Positions 10,601 through 19,463 are shown, counted from the first letter of the stretch. The stretch is DNA of 54,815 bases from Methanomethylophilus sp963631655 (GCA_963631655.1 CAVGRR010000007.1:1-54815), one strand, 5' to 3'. The notes: generated by a model not told the origin, from the letters alone. Made by a program: numbers and translations.

Positions 10601-13600
10601 GCTCGACGCACCCTGCCTTGTCGGAAGTTGCGGATTCCTTTGACTTCAGCACAATATCATGTCCGAGCGCGTTGATCTTCACGATCTCGAGAACGTTTTC
10701 GCATGCCTCGTCGGAGAAGTTCTTGCTGCACTTGGAACAGGTGTAGTATTCCTTGTTTCCGGGTTCGGTACAGGTGGCCTCCATATAGGGGGTCTTGACA
10801 GGAACCTTGTCGTGGCCGGAGGCATAGTCGGTCACATCCGCAAGGACGTTGGTGCAGGCCTCATCGGAGAAGTTCTTGCTGCACCTGTCGCAGGACCAGT
10901 ACTCCAAGGTTCCGTTCTCTGTACAGGTGGCCGGAACCGCATCATGGTGGGCCTTATTGTGCCCCAATGCGGGCGTAGAGGTCTCGGTGCTCAGGACCTT
11001 GCCGCACCCGGAACAGTAGGTTCCATTGGTGAATCCGGGTTCGGTGCAGGTTGCATTCTTGCTTTCGGCGGCGGTCGGAGTGTGGGCGATGCCCTCGAAG
11101 ACGGCCTTGTAAGTCGTATTTTCAGATACTGTCAGGAGAGTATCAAGAACAGTGGTTCCGTCGGCGGACCAGCCCTTGAACTTGTAGTGGTTGGTATCGT
11201 CGGCGGCCTTGGTCGGAGTCACTGTACAGGACGGAACGGTTCCGTAGTCGAACGTGTTCTCGTAGACCTTCTCGTCTCCGTTCATGAAAGTTACGGTGTA
11301 CTCGATGGCGTCCCATACCGCCGTGAGTTTAATGTTCTCGGCAGGTATGGTGGTGAACTCATATTTGACACCGTTCTTGGCCCAATACTGGAAGTTGTAT
11401 CCGGTCTTGATCGGTGCGGCCGGAGCGGTCACAGAGGTACCGTAATCCCCAGTGATATCGGCGACGGCGGGAGATCCGCCGTCGGTATCGAAGGAAATGG
11501 TGTACTTGTTCAGAGTGTAAACTGCTTTGACGGTCTTGTCCGTGAGATCAAGAGTGTATTTCTCCCAGACACCGGAATGTCCGATCTTTTCGGTCACGGC
11601 AGGTTCGGAGACAGACTTATCCTTCACAGTGTACTTGACGGCAGTCTGATTGGTTCCATCGTCGAAGGTGATGGTGTAGGTTATGATCTCATACTTGCAC
11701 TCCAGGATGTTCTTGTCAGCATCGGAAGAGATGACAATATTGACGGAATCGGATTTTGCATTGTAGCCTGGAATTGCTTTAAGTAATACGGTCACCTTGG
11801 TCTTGAAGAGGGCGGTACCGGTCTTATCAGCTTCGGCAATCTCGTTTCCGTCAGTATCCACATACTTCACAGTATAACCGAAGGATTTGGGAGTGTATGT
11901 GTAGATTTTCTCGTTGCCCTCCACTTCGATGTGGATCGTCGCCTTGTCGGGAGTGTTGTAACCGGTAATGTCCTTCACAGGCGCATCGACATCGGAATCA
12001 TATTTTGCCGTACCAGTCTCGGAGAGTGCAATCTCGTTTCCGTCGGTATCCTGATACTTCACAGTGTAACTGTATGTGTTGGCCTTGTATGTGACGGTCA
12101 CTTCAACTTTATCAGCAGGCATAGTACCGGATACTGTTGTTTTATCTGCAGTGTAACCTTCCACTGCGGGAGACGTTACGCTGTATTCCGAATTGTATGT
12201 CACGGATCTTATGTAAGTATCTGCGGCAGCACCGGTTCCGTTTTCATAAACATACTTGACAGTCAGAGTGTAACTGTTGATCGTGGATCTAGCTGTGAAG
12301 GTAACATCCTTTGCAGGCATAGTGAACTTGCCGTCTGATACCGTGACTCCTCCTGTTCCCCATTCGGTTACAGTGTAACCTATCTTGGTGTAAGCCCCGA
12401 GGACAGTAACCTCGGAGTTGTAGGCATGAGTCTCATCGGAATACCCTTCAACCGCTTTGCCGTCCACCAGATAGTTAACGGTATACTCATTGGCAATCTC
12501 CTTGAAGACCGCATAATAAGTAACCGACCCTTCAACCGTAGGAAGCGTGGACGTGTCGCCGTATGTATTGCCGGTACCGTCGCTCTTGAGCGACCAACTG
12601 AGGAATTTGTAGGTATATTCAGCGGTCTTTGTCTTGGTCGGTTCATCTCCGGTGTATTCGGGAGACACTCCATATTCCACCTCGGTGTTCTGGAGTTTTG
12701 TATCACCGTTCATGAAGATGACCGCGTACTTGTTGACCGTCTTGTCATAAAGGGCATAGTAGGTCACACATCCGGTTGCCTTCGCGGAAGGAGTGACCTT
12801 CGTCTTTTGGTCGACGGACCATCCGCTCCAGGTATAGGTGTACTGGGCATCCGCATTCTTGGTCTGATTGGCAGGGACCTCGATGGTTTCTCCGAACAGA
12901 AGTTCTTTCGAGGAGACCTGTTCGGAATCGTTCATGAATCTGACCAGATAGGTGGTCACGGCTATGACCGAGGTCGGGGACTTGTCGCCATACTTGAAGA
13001 CCTCGGTACATTTCTCGCATTTCCAATACCTGATGTTTCCGGGCGTGTCGGAGGTCGCAGCTTTCGCAGCCACCTCTTTGTATTCATGTCCGGTCGCAGC
13101 TATGTCGATGTCAGCGGCCTCTGTCGTTCCGGCACTGTCGGAGAACTTCTTGCCGCAGACAGAACAGTACCAATACTCCTCGTTCCCCTTTTTACTGCAG
13201 GCCGGATCTGTGGCCTCGACATGATTGAGTTCATGTTCATCGGTCTCACTGTAATCTACATTTCCGGTGACAGGGACTGCAATACCGTCTTTCACCCAAT
13301 GATATCTGCACTTGGATCCGCCGGACGTGGGTGCGGGCTCTTCGACCATCAGTTTTCCGTCGGAATCGCGCTGCACCACGGCCCTGCTTCCGTCCGCGAA
13401 TATGTATGTCACAGAAGAGGTGAACAAACTTCCGGTGCATGTGCCGGGGATGGACACGGATCCGAGTGCGGCGCAGCCGGAGAATGGAGTACCATCAACG
13501 GCGAACGCCACGCTCGTGATGTCGGAGGAGAAGGTCATGGAGGCAAGCGAAGTACAGCCGGAGAATGCATTGGCACCGACGGTGACCGATTCGTTCGCAG

Positions 13601-16529
13601 CCTTGGTCTCGTCGCAATATTTGAAGGTGATAGAAATAAGATTAGTACAGCCGGAGAATGCGGATTCTCCGATCGTCAGCGAATCCGCATCATCGAGCCA
13701 GAAAATCAGAGAAGTGAGTTCACTGCAACCTTTGAATGCGTTGGCTCCGATGGTTGTAACCATGAGAGTCCACTCGCTGCCTTCGGGTGTATCGGGGTTG
13801 GAAAAAGAGGTAAGTGCTGTGCAGCCTTCAAAAGCAGAGTCTCCGATGGATTTGGTATAATTAATGCATATCCCGTCAAGAATGGTGCAGCCCTTGAATG
13901 CCTTGGCCCCGATGGTTTCTGCATTACTCAGATCAATGCCGGCAAATGCGGTGCAGCCTTCGAATGCGGAATCTCCGATGGAAGTGACACCGTTGTCGAA
14001 ATACATGCTACAGAGCCCGGTGCAGCCCTTGAATGCGCTGTTTCCGATCACGGCCAATCCGCTGCCGCTGTATACACAACAGTCAGATGTATCAGAATGG
14101 GGACACTCGGTCTGGAAACACCCTTCGAACGCGGACTCCCCGATGGTGACCTCCCCGCTTCCGAATATTACGGTCGAGAGTGCGGTACAGTTTTTGAACG
14201 CACCTGCCCCGACGGAGGCACAGTTGCTTCCGAACGTCACCTTTGCGATTGTGTTATTACCGGAGAACACGGTCGAATTGAACTCGGTGAAGTTGACGGT
14301 CACTTCCTTGAGTGAGGTACAGGTATTGAATGCATATGGACCCACACTCGTCAGCGCACAGGGGATTTCGAAGGCCACGGATTTGAGAGATGTACAGCGG
14401 TCGAACGCATTGTCCTCTATTGTGAACCCTTCTACGGAGGATGTGCTCCGGTCACCGACGGTCACGGAAGTGAGAGCGATACATAATCTGAATGTGTATT
14501 GTCCGATGGAGGTGAGATTGTTCCCGAAGGTCACGGAAGTGAGCTTACTGCAGTTGTCGAATGCAAAGGTCCCGATGGTTGTGACCTTGCTGAGATTACC
14601 CACGGATGTGAGGGAGGTACAGTCGGAGAATGCATTGTTTCCGATGGTTGTGACCTTGCTGAGATCACCCACGGATGTGAGGGAGGTACAGTCGGAGAAT
14701 GCATTGTTTCCGATGGCAGTGAGGGTTCCGAAGGTCACGGAAGTGAGAGATTCACATTTGTTGAATGCCATATTTCCGACGGATGTCACCTTGGAAAGAC
14801 CGGTCACGGAAGTGAGCTTGCTACAGTTGCAGAATGTCTCCTTCGGAATGGTTGTGACACCGGTTCCAAGAGTAACGGATCCAAGTGAGGTGCAGCCGTT
14901 GAATGTACTGTCTCCGAGGGTGGTGAGATTATCTCCGAATGATATGGATGTGAGAGAGGTGCATCCTTCGAACGGGTAGTCCTTAATCTCTGTGACGTTG
15001 GCGAGACCGGTCACGGAAGTGAGTGCAGTACATCCCTTGAACGCACCCTGTCCGATGCTTGTGACCTTGCTAAACTCCACGGTTACGAGTGCAGTACATC
15101 CCTTGAACGCACCCTGTCCGATGCTTGTGACATTGGCGAGACCGGTCACGGAGGTAAGTTTGGTACAATCACTGAATACGCTATCTGTAAGGGCCGTGAT
15201 ATTGGTTCCGAGTACCACAGAGGCGAGTGCAGTGCCTTCGAATGCGCCCCAGTAGATGTTCTTGACGTTACTGAGATCGCCCACAGAAGTAAGTGAAGTA
15301 CAGTTCTGGAATGCCTGGGCTCCGATAGAGGTGATGTTGCTGTTGAATTTCACCTCGGTAAGAGATGCACAGCCGTTGAACGTGGCGCCCTCGATAGACG
15401 TGACGGCGTCCGGGATGGTTATGGATGTAATGGCGGTCTTCTCGAATGCGGCACGTCCGATGGTTTTGACGTTACTGAGATCGCCCACAGAAGTAAGTGA
15501 TGTACAGCCGGAGAATGCAGTTTCTCCGACAGAGGTTACATTGGAGAGGTCGATGGTTTTAAGAGAGGTGCAGCCGAAGAATTCATCCTGTCCGATTGAT
15601 TTAACGCTTTTTCCGAGGGTCACGGTTTCAAGAGATTTGCAGTTTTTGAATGCACTGCCGTTTGAACCGTCATTATTGAAAGAGACGAAACTGTCCCCGA
15701 ATGTCACGGAGGTGAGTGCGGTATCCATGAACGTACACTGCCCGACATTCGTAACCTTGCTGAGATCACCCACGGATGTGAGAGAGATACAGCCGGAGAA
15801 TGCATAAGATCCGATGGATGTGATGTTGCTGTTGAATTTCACCTCGGTAAGGGAAGTGCAGTTCATGAACAGGCTGGCTTCTATGGACGTGACAGTATCA
15901 GGTATTGTCACGGAGGTGAGTGCGGTACCCTGGAACGCACTGTTGTCCAAGGATGTGAGGCTGTTTCCCAGAGTCACCAATCCGAGTCCGGAACACTGGT
16001 AAAATGCACAAGATCCAATAGATGTGACATTGCTGAGAACCAGGGAACACGGACTGTCGGAGGTTCCGAGCGGGCAATGTGCGAACGCATATGTTCCGAT
16101 GGATGTGACACCGGAAAGATCTCCCGTTATGGAGGTGAGTTTGGTACAGCCAGCGAATGCATATTTTCCGATGGTTGTGACTGAATCCGGAATGGTTACG
16201 GAGGTGAGTTCGGTATCCAGGAGGTGTACATTATTATACTTTTCATAGCAGGAGAATGCGTTACTTCCAATGGATGTGACTCCGCTTTCAATTACAATTT
16301 TTTTAACTGTAGTCCTAACCCACGGGGGGAAATTACTGCCTTTACTGTCGTCGAAGTCTTTCATCTTCCCCGTACCGCTTATCGTAAGCGTTCCGTCGTC
16401 GCTCAGACTCCATGTAAGATTATCTCCGCATGTACCGCTGGCATCTGCGGCATCCGCGGAATCGCTCGTCATCACAAACGCCGTCACGCACAGAAGCGTG
16501 ACGACTGCAAACAGGATTGTTTTCTTCAT
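7635..16529 (-). CDS. Giant BspA-type/InlB-repeat/MucBP surface protein (about 2,964 aa)
   Basis: A very large cell-surface protein. Order of parts (residue numbers approximate): signal peptide 1-28; an N-terminal domain with GTLTISGTGKMKD; BspA-type LRR_5 repeats to about 1030; a block with paired CxxC motifs (WYCSVCGKKF, YWKCEKC) to about 1170; InlB/Flg_new-type beta repeats (FMNGD...F.GWS..G) and MucBP-like repeats (YTVKYVDTDGNEI) to about 1740; a second CxxC block; more InlB/MucBP repeats; a third CxxC block to about 2680; a Ser/Thr/Glu/Lys-rich region; a small beta domain ending HFSYWTITD; and a C-terminal membrane helix (IIAVIAVIAVIGCAFVFL) before RMRSKTN. An in-frame start 89 codons upstream adds no plausible signal, while ATG 16529 follows GAGAGGAT and starts a clear signal peptide. 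Probably an adhesin; the ligand is unknown. The architecture resembles surface proteins of gut Firmicutes. Confidence 0.9.
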   Translation of the reverse strand: MKKTILFAVVTLLCVTAFVMTSDSADAADASGTCGDNLTWSLSDDGTLTISGTGKMKDFDDSKGSNFPPWVRTTVKKIVIESGVTSIGSNAFSCYEKYNNVHLLDTELTSVTIPDSVTTIGKYAFAGCTKLTSITGDLSGVTSIGTYAFAHCPLGTSDSPCSLVLSNVTSIGSCAFYQCSGLGLVTLGNSLTSLDNSAFQGTALTSVTIPDTVTSIEASLFMNCTSLTEVKFNSNITSIGSYAFSGCISLTSVGDLSKVTNVGQCTFMDTALTSVTFGDSFVSFNNDGSNGSAFKNCKSLETVTLGKSVKSIGQDEFFGCTSLKTIDLSNVTSVGETAFSGCTSLTSVGDLSNVKTIGRAAFEKTAITSITIPDAVTSIEGATFNGCASLTEVKFNSNITSIGAQAFQNCTSLTSVGDLSNVKNIYWGAFEGTALASVVLGTNITALTDSVFSDCTKLTSVTGLANVTSIGQGAFKGCTALVTVEFSKVTSIGQGAFKGCTALTSVTGLANVTEIKDYPFEGCTSLTSISFGDNLTTLGDSTFNGCTSLGSVTLGTGVTTIPKETFCNCSKLTSVTGLSKVTSVGNMAFNKCESLTSVTFGTLTAIGNNAFSDCTSLTSVGDLSKVTTIGNNAFSDCTSLTSVGNLSKVTTIGTFAFDNCSKLTSVTFGNNLTSIGQYTFRLCIALTSVTVGDRSTSSVEGFTIEDNAFDRCTSLKSVAFEIPCALTSVGPYAFNTCTSLKEVTVNFTEFNSTVFSGNNTIAKVTFGSNCASVGAGAFKNCTALSTVIFGSGEVTIGESAFEGCFQTECPHSDTSDCCVYSGSGLAVIGNSAFKGCTGLCSMYFDNGVTSIGDSAFEGCTAFAGIDLSNAETIGAKAFKGCTILDGICINYTKSIGDSAFEGCTALTSFSNPDTPEGSEWTLMVTTIGANAFKGCSELTSLIFWLDDADSLTIGESAFSGCTNLISITFKYCDETKAANESVTVGANAFSGCTSLASMTFSSDITSVAFAVDGTPFSGCAALGSVSIPGTCTGSLFTSSVTYIFADGSRAVVQRDSDGKLMVEEPAPTSGGSKCRYHWVKDGIAVPVTGNVDYSETDEHELNHVEATDPACSKKGNEEYWYCSVCGKKFSDSAGTTEAADIDIAATGHEYKEVAAKAATSDTPGNIRYWKCEKCTEVFKYGDKSPTSVIAVTTYLVRFMNDSEQVSSKELLFGETIEVPANQTKNADAQYTYTWSGWSVDQKTKVTPSAKATGCVTYYALYDKTVNKYAVIFMNGDTKLQNTEVEYGVSPEYTGDEPTKTKTAEYTYKFLSWSLKSDGTGNTYGDTSTLPTVEGSVTYYAVFKEIANEYTVNYLVDGKAVEGYSDETHAYNSEVTVLGAYTKIGYTVTEWGTGGVTVSDGKFTMPAKDVTFTARSTINSYTLTVKYVYENGTGAAADTYIRSVTYNSEYSVTSPAVEGYTADKTTVSGTMPADKVEVTVTYKANTYSYTVKYQDTDGNEIALSETGTAKYDSDVDAPVKDITGYNTPDKATIHIEVEGNEKIYTYTPKSFGYTVKYVDTDGNEIAEADKTGTALFKTKVTVLLKAIPGYNAKSDSVNIVISSDADKNILECKYEIITYTITFDDGTNQTAVKYTVKDKSVSEPAVTEKIGHSGVWEKYTLDLTDKTVKAVYTLNKYTISFDTDGGSPAVADITGDYGTSVTAPAAPIKTGYNFQYWAKNGVKYEFTTIPAENIKLTAVWDAIEYTVTFMNGDEKVYENTFDYGTVPSCTVTPTKAADDTNHYKFKGWSADGTTVLDTLLTVSENTTYKAVFEGIAHTPTAAESKNATCTEPGFTNGTYCSGCGKVLSTETSTPALGHNKAHHDAVPATCTENGTLEYWSCDRCSKNFSDEACTNVLADVTDYASGHDKVPVKTPYMEATCTEPGNKEYYTCSKCSKNFSDEACENVLEIVKINALGHDIVLKSKESATSDKAGCVEHYACSRCAKCFTDQDGKTEVSVESVKTYLVTFMNGDISADAVEVRSGESPVYSKADPVKDQTDEYTYEFLGWSVDGKTVITLADVKVSANITYTALFESVPREYTVTYVVDSAEVKKETKTYNTTVSTYPYSKEGYIVSSWATNDTSVTVSADGKFIMPAHNVVFESTSQINTYYVTYKVDGTQVGDAKGYEYGTEVTVSDAYVKTGYTVEPWATSDVAVSEGKFKMPAHNVVFSTTTSISICTITFDTKGGSEVSAITQNYGTSVSAPATVPTKAGYTFKFWSADAINEYNFTTISSSITLYAVWTANEYQYTVRYVDGADKDLMSQFSEKAAFGSTVTPVIKSITGYTAPAETQTITISDDVSKNVVKYTYAVKNFDYTVSYVDTAGKVLKDKFTGSAAYGTTVTPVTEDIVGYSAPIETQTITISDDVSKNVVKYIYTAKKYMVIFMSEGTEFYKNTFEYDTVPSCNGTPSKAADADNHYTFKGWTVNGTDVVEISKVTGEATYTAVFDGVAHTPTAAETKGATCTEPGITNGTVCSVCNKVLSSETSTPALGHDYSVKYEWNDDHTVCTVTKTCSRCSDVVNVYGTVTDETTDATCTQDGATVYTAKFNDADLSEQTFTKTIGAKGHTEVTLEAKEPTCTETGLTAGTKCSVCNEILVAQQTVDAKGHTEVTLPASETAEYKLTEGKKCSVCNEILVPQTKITVAVKQNDDGTKTEVQTSTTEVGSDKVETVVEKAEGSTGASEISTVIKTSGSEVSDKTVEKALEQMGAETSEKKTVTIDNTSSSESEEKKTVATISAESLSKIKAAGAETEIKGDLATLKISQNAVETLVASGEKVSLSVAYADSSSKLTSEQKEKIGNALLFKLDASAGATVVSKFGGNIAVTLPYTLPEGKTAGDVAVYYLGEDGKFAPADSCSYADGYVTFETDHFSYWTITDSKIVYDEASGSSDSGSGSNTMIIAVIAVIAVIGCAFVFLRMRSKTN
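14581..14718 (-). repeat. 69-bp tandem duplication within the giant LRR gene
   Basis: Two consecutive 69-base units (14581-14649 and 14650-14718) that are nearly identical. Each encodes one 23-aa LRR unit of the type AFSDCTSLTSVGDLSKVTTI. Near identity at DNA level points to a recent copy event. Confidence 0.8.
15021..15131 (-). repeat. Perfect 45-bp direct repeat at 66-bp period in the giant LRR gene
   Basis: The 45 bases at 15021-15065 recur exactly at 15087-15131, one 22-aa LRR unit apart (IGQGAFKGCTAL in both copies). The spacer differs, so this looks like a partly converted or older duplication. Confidence 0.8.
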
Positions 16530-17066
16530 ATCTGCATCCTCTCGTCGTGAACTCCGGAAACGAGGGCCCCCGACGGTACGGATGACAATGCAGATCTGCA
16601 GACCGTTGCCGTATCGGAGAACAATCGTAACATATCGAAGCCTCATACAGGCCCCAACAGACCTTTTCTGGGTGATCTGCAGAACGGATAACCGTCCTCT
16701 CCCCCCCCTCGCACATTTTTTCGAGAAAGAAGAACAGGATTGGGATCCAATTAAGGAAAAATATGGAACTATCACTATTAAACCGAGTGTATACAAAATG
16801 CGGACAATAACATCCGAATGATGAAAGAACAGAATCTTCCGTCACATCGAATGTACGTTAACTTCTGAACATAACATCTGTAGGACCGTCCTGTGTCCTC
16901 CGACCTCTGTTCTTAAATCGGGATTCGTTCCGACTTTCCGGAACAGGATCCCTGCCCTGCGGGAACGGTACCGGATCCTTCCGAAACGTAATGTCTGGGT
17001 CATTGACGATCAGAACACAGAATGCAGATGACGGAACTCTGCAACATAAGTGATGATAAGAATTAG
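16530..17066. other. Gene-free region upstream of the giant LRR gene
   Basis: No credible gene in about 540 bases. It contains a run of eight C (about 16703-16710), a TATA-like AT-rich stretch around 16750-16800 suited to leftward transcription, and GC-rich inverted repeats (GTTCC...GGAAC near 16927-16943, and two GGATCC sites flanking a short hairpin near 16950-16980). It probably holds the promoter and a long leader for the giant gene. Confidence 0.45.
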
Positions 17067-17141
17067 TGGGCCCAAAGAGATTTGAACTCTTGACCTTCCG
17101 ATTATCAGTCGGACGCTCTAGCCAGTCTAAGCAATGGGCCC
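17067..17141 (-). tRNA. tRNA-Ile (GAU)
   Basis: 75-nt cloverleaf on the minus strand. The acceptor stem GGGCCCA pairs with TGGGCCC, followed by discriminator A. The anticodon loop CTGATAA gives anticodon GAU (bases 17104-17106). The T-arm GTTCAAATC is intact. CCA is not encoded, and no intron is visible. Confidence 0.95.
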
Positions 17142-17165
17142 AATGAAATCGTCAATAAAGACCAT

Positions 17166-17176
17166 AGATATAAACC
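17166..17176 (-). promoter_or_regulatory. TATA box of tRNA-Ile
   Basis: Minus strand GGTTTATATCT, centred about 29 bases upstream of the tRNA 5' end, the standard archaeal spacing. Confidence 0.65.
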
Positions 17177-17255
17177 TTACGAACACCCGATCCGTCTGTC
17201 TTGATCATTTCCGAGCGCACCCAGACCTTCCCCCTAGACAAAATAATATAACCCA

Positions 17256-17741
17256 ATGACCGATTCACAATCCGTGGCAATTATCTTCGAAGAGACCCAG
17301 GACCTTGTGCCGAGAATACCGCTTCAGTTCCTATCAGTGATACTGGTGGCCACTGAGGTGTTCATAGTGATCTGCTGTGCCCTTGACTACACCTCATGGT
17401 GGCAGGCAGGTGTCCTGGCGGTCATCTTCGTCATCGTCTTCGCGTTCTGTCACTTCGTGAAGATCAAGATCACCGCGGATGAGAACAATATCACATTCTA
17501 TCTACTGAAACCCTATACTGTGCCCCTCGACCATGTGATCGATGTGAAAAAGGGAGATATCGACATCCTCAGGAACTACAGCGGATGGGGCATCAAGAAA
17601 GTGAAGTTCAAGAACTATGTGTCCCACGGCATCGACGGGGCGGTATCCGTCAAGGTCACCGGACGTATGGTGGTGACGGTCACCACGACCCGTCCGGACG
17701 AGTTGTATGATATCCTTATGGCGAACAGGAGGGAGATGTGA
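17256..17741 (+). CDS. Small membrane protein with PH-like cytoplasmic domain
   Basis: 161 aa. Two adjacent hydrophobic segments (about residues 24-44 and 48-66) form a hairpin in the membrane, followed by a beta-rich soluble domain (ITADENNITFYLLKPYTVPLDHVIDVKKGD ... VVTVTTTRPDELYDIL). This layout resembles bacterial and archaeal PH-like (bPH/DUF304-type) membrane proteins, of unknown function. The stop codon overlaps the next gene (TGATG), so the two are probably co-transcribed. Assignment to the PH-like fold is from pattern only. Confidence 0.65.
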   Translation: MTDSQSVAIIFEETQDLVPRIPLQFLSVILVATEVFIVICCALDYTSWWQAGVLAVIFVIVFAFCHFVKIKITADENNITFYLLKPYTVPLDHVIDVKKGDIDILRNYSGWGIKKVKFKNYVSHGIDGAVSVKVTGRMVVTVTTTRPDELYDILMANRREM

Positions 17742-18178
17742 TGCAGGCTACATTCCATTGGATCAGGATAGAGACTTTCTGCTATGCGACCGAAAAAGAG
17801 GACCTGGTCACTTCCACGTTCTCGGAACTCATCGGAACCGATGAATTCCAGAAGGATATTGTGGAAAGCGAGCACGGCAACACCATGATCGTCCTTCAGT
17901 ACATGATGACCAAGCAGAAGGAGATGGACGCTTTGTTCTCAAAGCTCGGTCCCGCACTTCTGGAACAGTATCTTTCCGACCTCGACGACAGGGTCGATGA
18001 CGACTGCGTCTTCTACACCCGTCTCGACAAACAGAAGGCCGTCTGCGGGGAATATGCCGTCGCCCATCACGGTGATGTCATCTCCATCACGGGCAAGATC
18101 GCTTCCAACCCCGCCCGTAAAGAGATTGCGGAAAACAATATGACCCAGTTCCTCAGGAAGCTTCTTCCTCAGGAGTGA
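17741..18178 (+). CDS. COG1325-type RNA-binding protein (exosome-associated family)
   Basis: 145 aa. Matches the archaeal family of small RNA-binding proteins often annotated as predicted exosome subunits (PF01877): IRIETFCYATEKEDLV at the N-terminus, an ESEHGNTMIVLQY strand, a CVFYTRLDKQKAVCGEY segment and a C-terminal ITGKIASNPARKEIAE. The family is linked to RNA processing by gene neighbourhood and fold rather than by a known reaction. ATG 17741 lies 8 bases after GGAGGG and overlaps the previous stop; a GTG one codon upstream is an alternative. The 3' end overlaps the convergent CNNM gene by 26 bases. Confidence 0.8.
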   Translation: MQATFHWIRIETFCYATEKEDLVTSTFSELIGTDEFQKDIVESEHGNTMIVLQYMMTKQKEMDALFSKLGPALLEQYLSDLDDRVDDDCVFYTRLDKQKAVCGEYAVAHHGDVISITGKIASNPARKEIAENNMTQFLRKLLPQE

Positions 18179-19463
18179 CGTCGTCCTCGGGACCGTCCAT
18201 CTCGTTCTCGCGGATAAGAAGAGTTACTTCCTTCACGCGGCGGGAACGGATGCTCCTGACGATCAGCGACATATGCGGGCAGTCCACCCTGTCGCCTACA
18301 GAAGGCACCTTCTCGAGACGGTATCCGATGTATCCGCCCACGGTCACGGAATCGTAATCTCCGGGATCGAACCTGATTCCGAGGGTGTCGGTGATGTCGA
18401 ATATGTTCGCGTCACCGAGCACCATGTACTGGTCTTCGGATTCTTTTACGTAGGTCTGTTTGACCACATCGGACTCGTCCCATATGTCGCCCACTAGTTC
18501 CTCAAGGATGTCCTCCATGGTCACGAGACCGTAGGTTCCGCCGTACTCATCAAGAACTACTGCCATGTGCAGCTTGGCCTTCTGAAGTTCCCTCATGACG
18601 CGGTCGATGGATGCTTCCTTGGGGACGAACTTCACGGGGCGGATGATGTCCGCCACGTTGACGTGGGGATCCACCGAATATTTCATGAAGAAGTCCTTGA
18701 AGAACACGGTACCGACGATCCTGTCGATATCCCCCTCGTACACGGGGATACGGGAAAACTCGGTCTTGATGAAGAGGTTCTTCAGCTTCTCTGGGTCTGT
18801 GACATTGGAGACCGCGAGGACATCCACACGGGGGACGCAGATCTCGGAAACGATCGTGTCGTCGAACTCCATGGCCGACTTGATCAGCTCGGATTCATCC
18901 TTCTCGAGGGTTCCCTCCTGCTGGATCTCATCGATCATGACGCTGAGCTCACCTTCGGTGATGGGCTGCTGGTCCTCGGGCGCTCCGGTCACTTTGGCAA
19001 TGCCTTTGGTGATGTGGAAGAAGAACGAAGTGATGAACCTTAGGGCCCTCATACAGAGATGGATGGCCCCGGAGAACGATACCGCGTACTTCTCGGGATT
19101 CCTCTTGGCGAGGGTTTTAGGAGTTATCTCACCTACGATCAGCAGAACTGTGATCATCAGCACAGTGGCACCGACGGTACCCCAGGTGCTTCCCAACCAT
19201 TCGGTCATCAGCAGGGTACAGATGGTGGACGAGGCGATGTTCACGATGTTGTTTCCGACAAGAAGAGTGGTAAGCAGTCTGTCGAACTGCTCGCAGTTGG
19301 CGATGGCCCTCTGAACCTTGCGGTTCTTGCAGTCAGGGTCCATGCTCTTGAGTCTCACAAGACTGGAACCGGTGTATGCCGTTTCAGATCCCGAAAAGAA
19401 CGCAGAGAACGCTAATAAAATAACAACCAAAATAACCAGGGCGATTGTCAACGTAGTTTCCAT
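18153..19463 (-). CDS. CNNM/CorC-family membrane protein with CBS pair
   Basis: About 436 aa. N-terminal transmembrane DUF21/CNNM domain (residues 1-185; FFSGSETAYTGSSLVRLK and LLVGNNIVNIASST are typical), a CBS-domain pair (about 200-330; EICVPRVDVLAVS, LDEYGGTYGLVTMEDILEELVGDI) and a C-terminal CorC_HlyC domain (about 345-425). Members move or control Mg2+, Co2+ or other divalent ions and sense adenine nucleotides through the CBS pair. ATG 19463 follows GGGAGC; a TTG six codons upstream is less likely. It overlaps the opposing COG1325 gene by 26 bases at its 3' end. Confidence 0.9.
   Translation of the reverse strand: METTLTIALVILVVILLAFSAFFSGSETAYTGSSLVRLKSMDPDCKNRKVQRAIANCEQFDRLLTTLLVGNNIVNIASSTICTLLMTEWLGSTWGTVGATVLMITVLLIVGEITPKTLAKRNPEKYAVSFSGAIHLCMRALRFITSFFFHITKGIAKVTGAPEDQQPITEGELSVMIDEIQQEGTLEKDESELIKSAMEFDDTIVSEICVPRVDVLAVSNVTDPEKLKNLFIKTEFSRIPVYEGDIDRIVGTVFFKDFFMKYSVDPHVNVADIIRPVKFVPKEASIDRVMRELQKAKLHMAVVLDEYGGTYGLVTMEDILEELVGDIWDESDVVKQTYVKESEDQYMVLGDANIFDITDTLGIRFDPGDYDSVTVGGYIGYRLEKVPSVGDRVDCPHMSLIVRSIRSRRVKEVTLLIRENEMDGPEDDVTPEEEAS

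Noticed and set aside
8586..14315. Rightward open frames of 685 aa (8586-10643) and 629 aa (12426-14315) inside the giant gene
   Set aside because: They are low-complexity mirror images of the repeat-rich leftward gene, without signal peptide or domain.
14581..15800. Regularly spaced repeats that might be taken for a CRISPR array
   Set aside because: They are in frame, about 66-69 bases apart, vary in sequence and encode LRR units; no cas genes are present.
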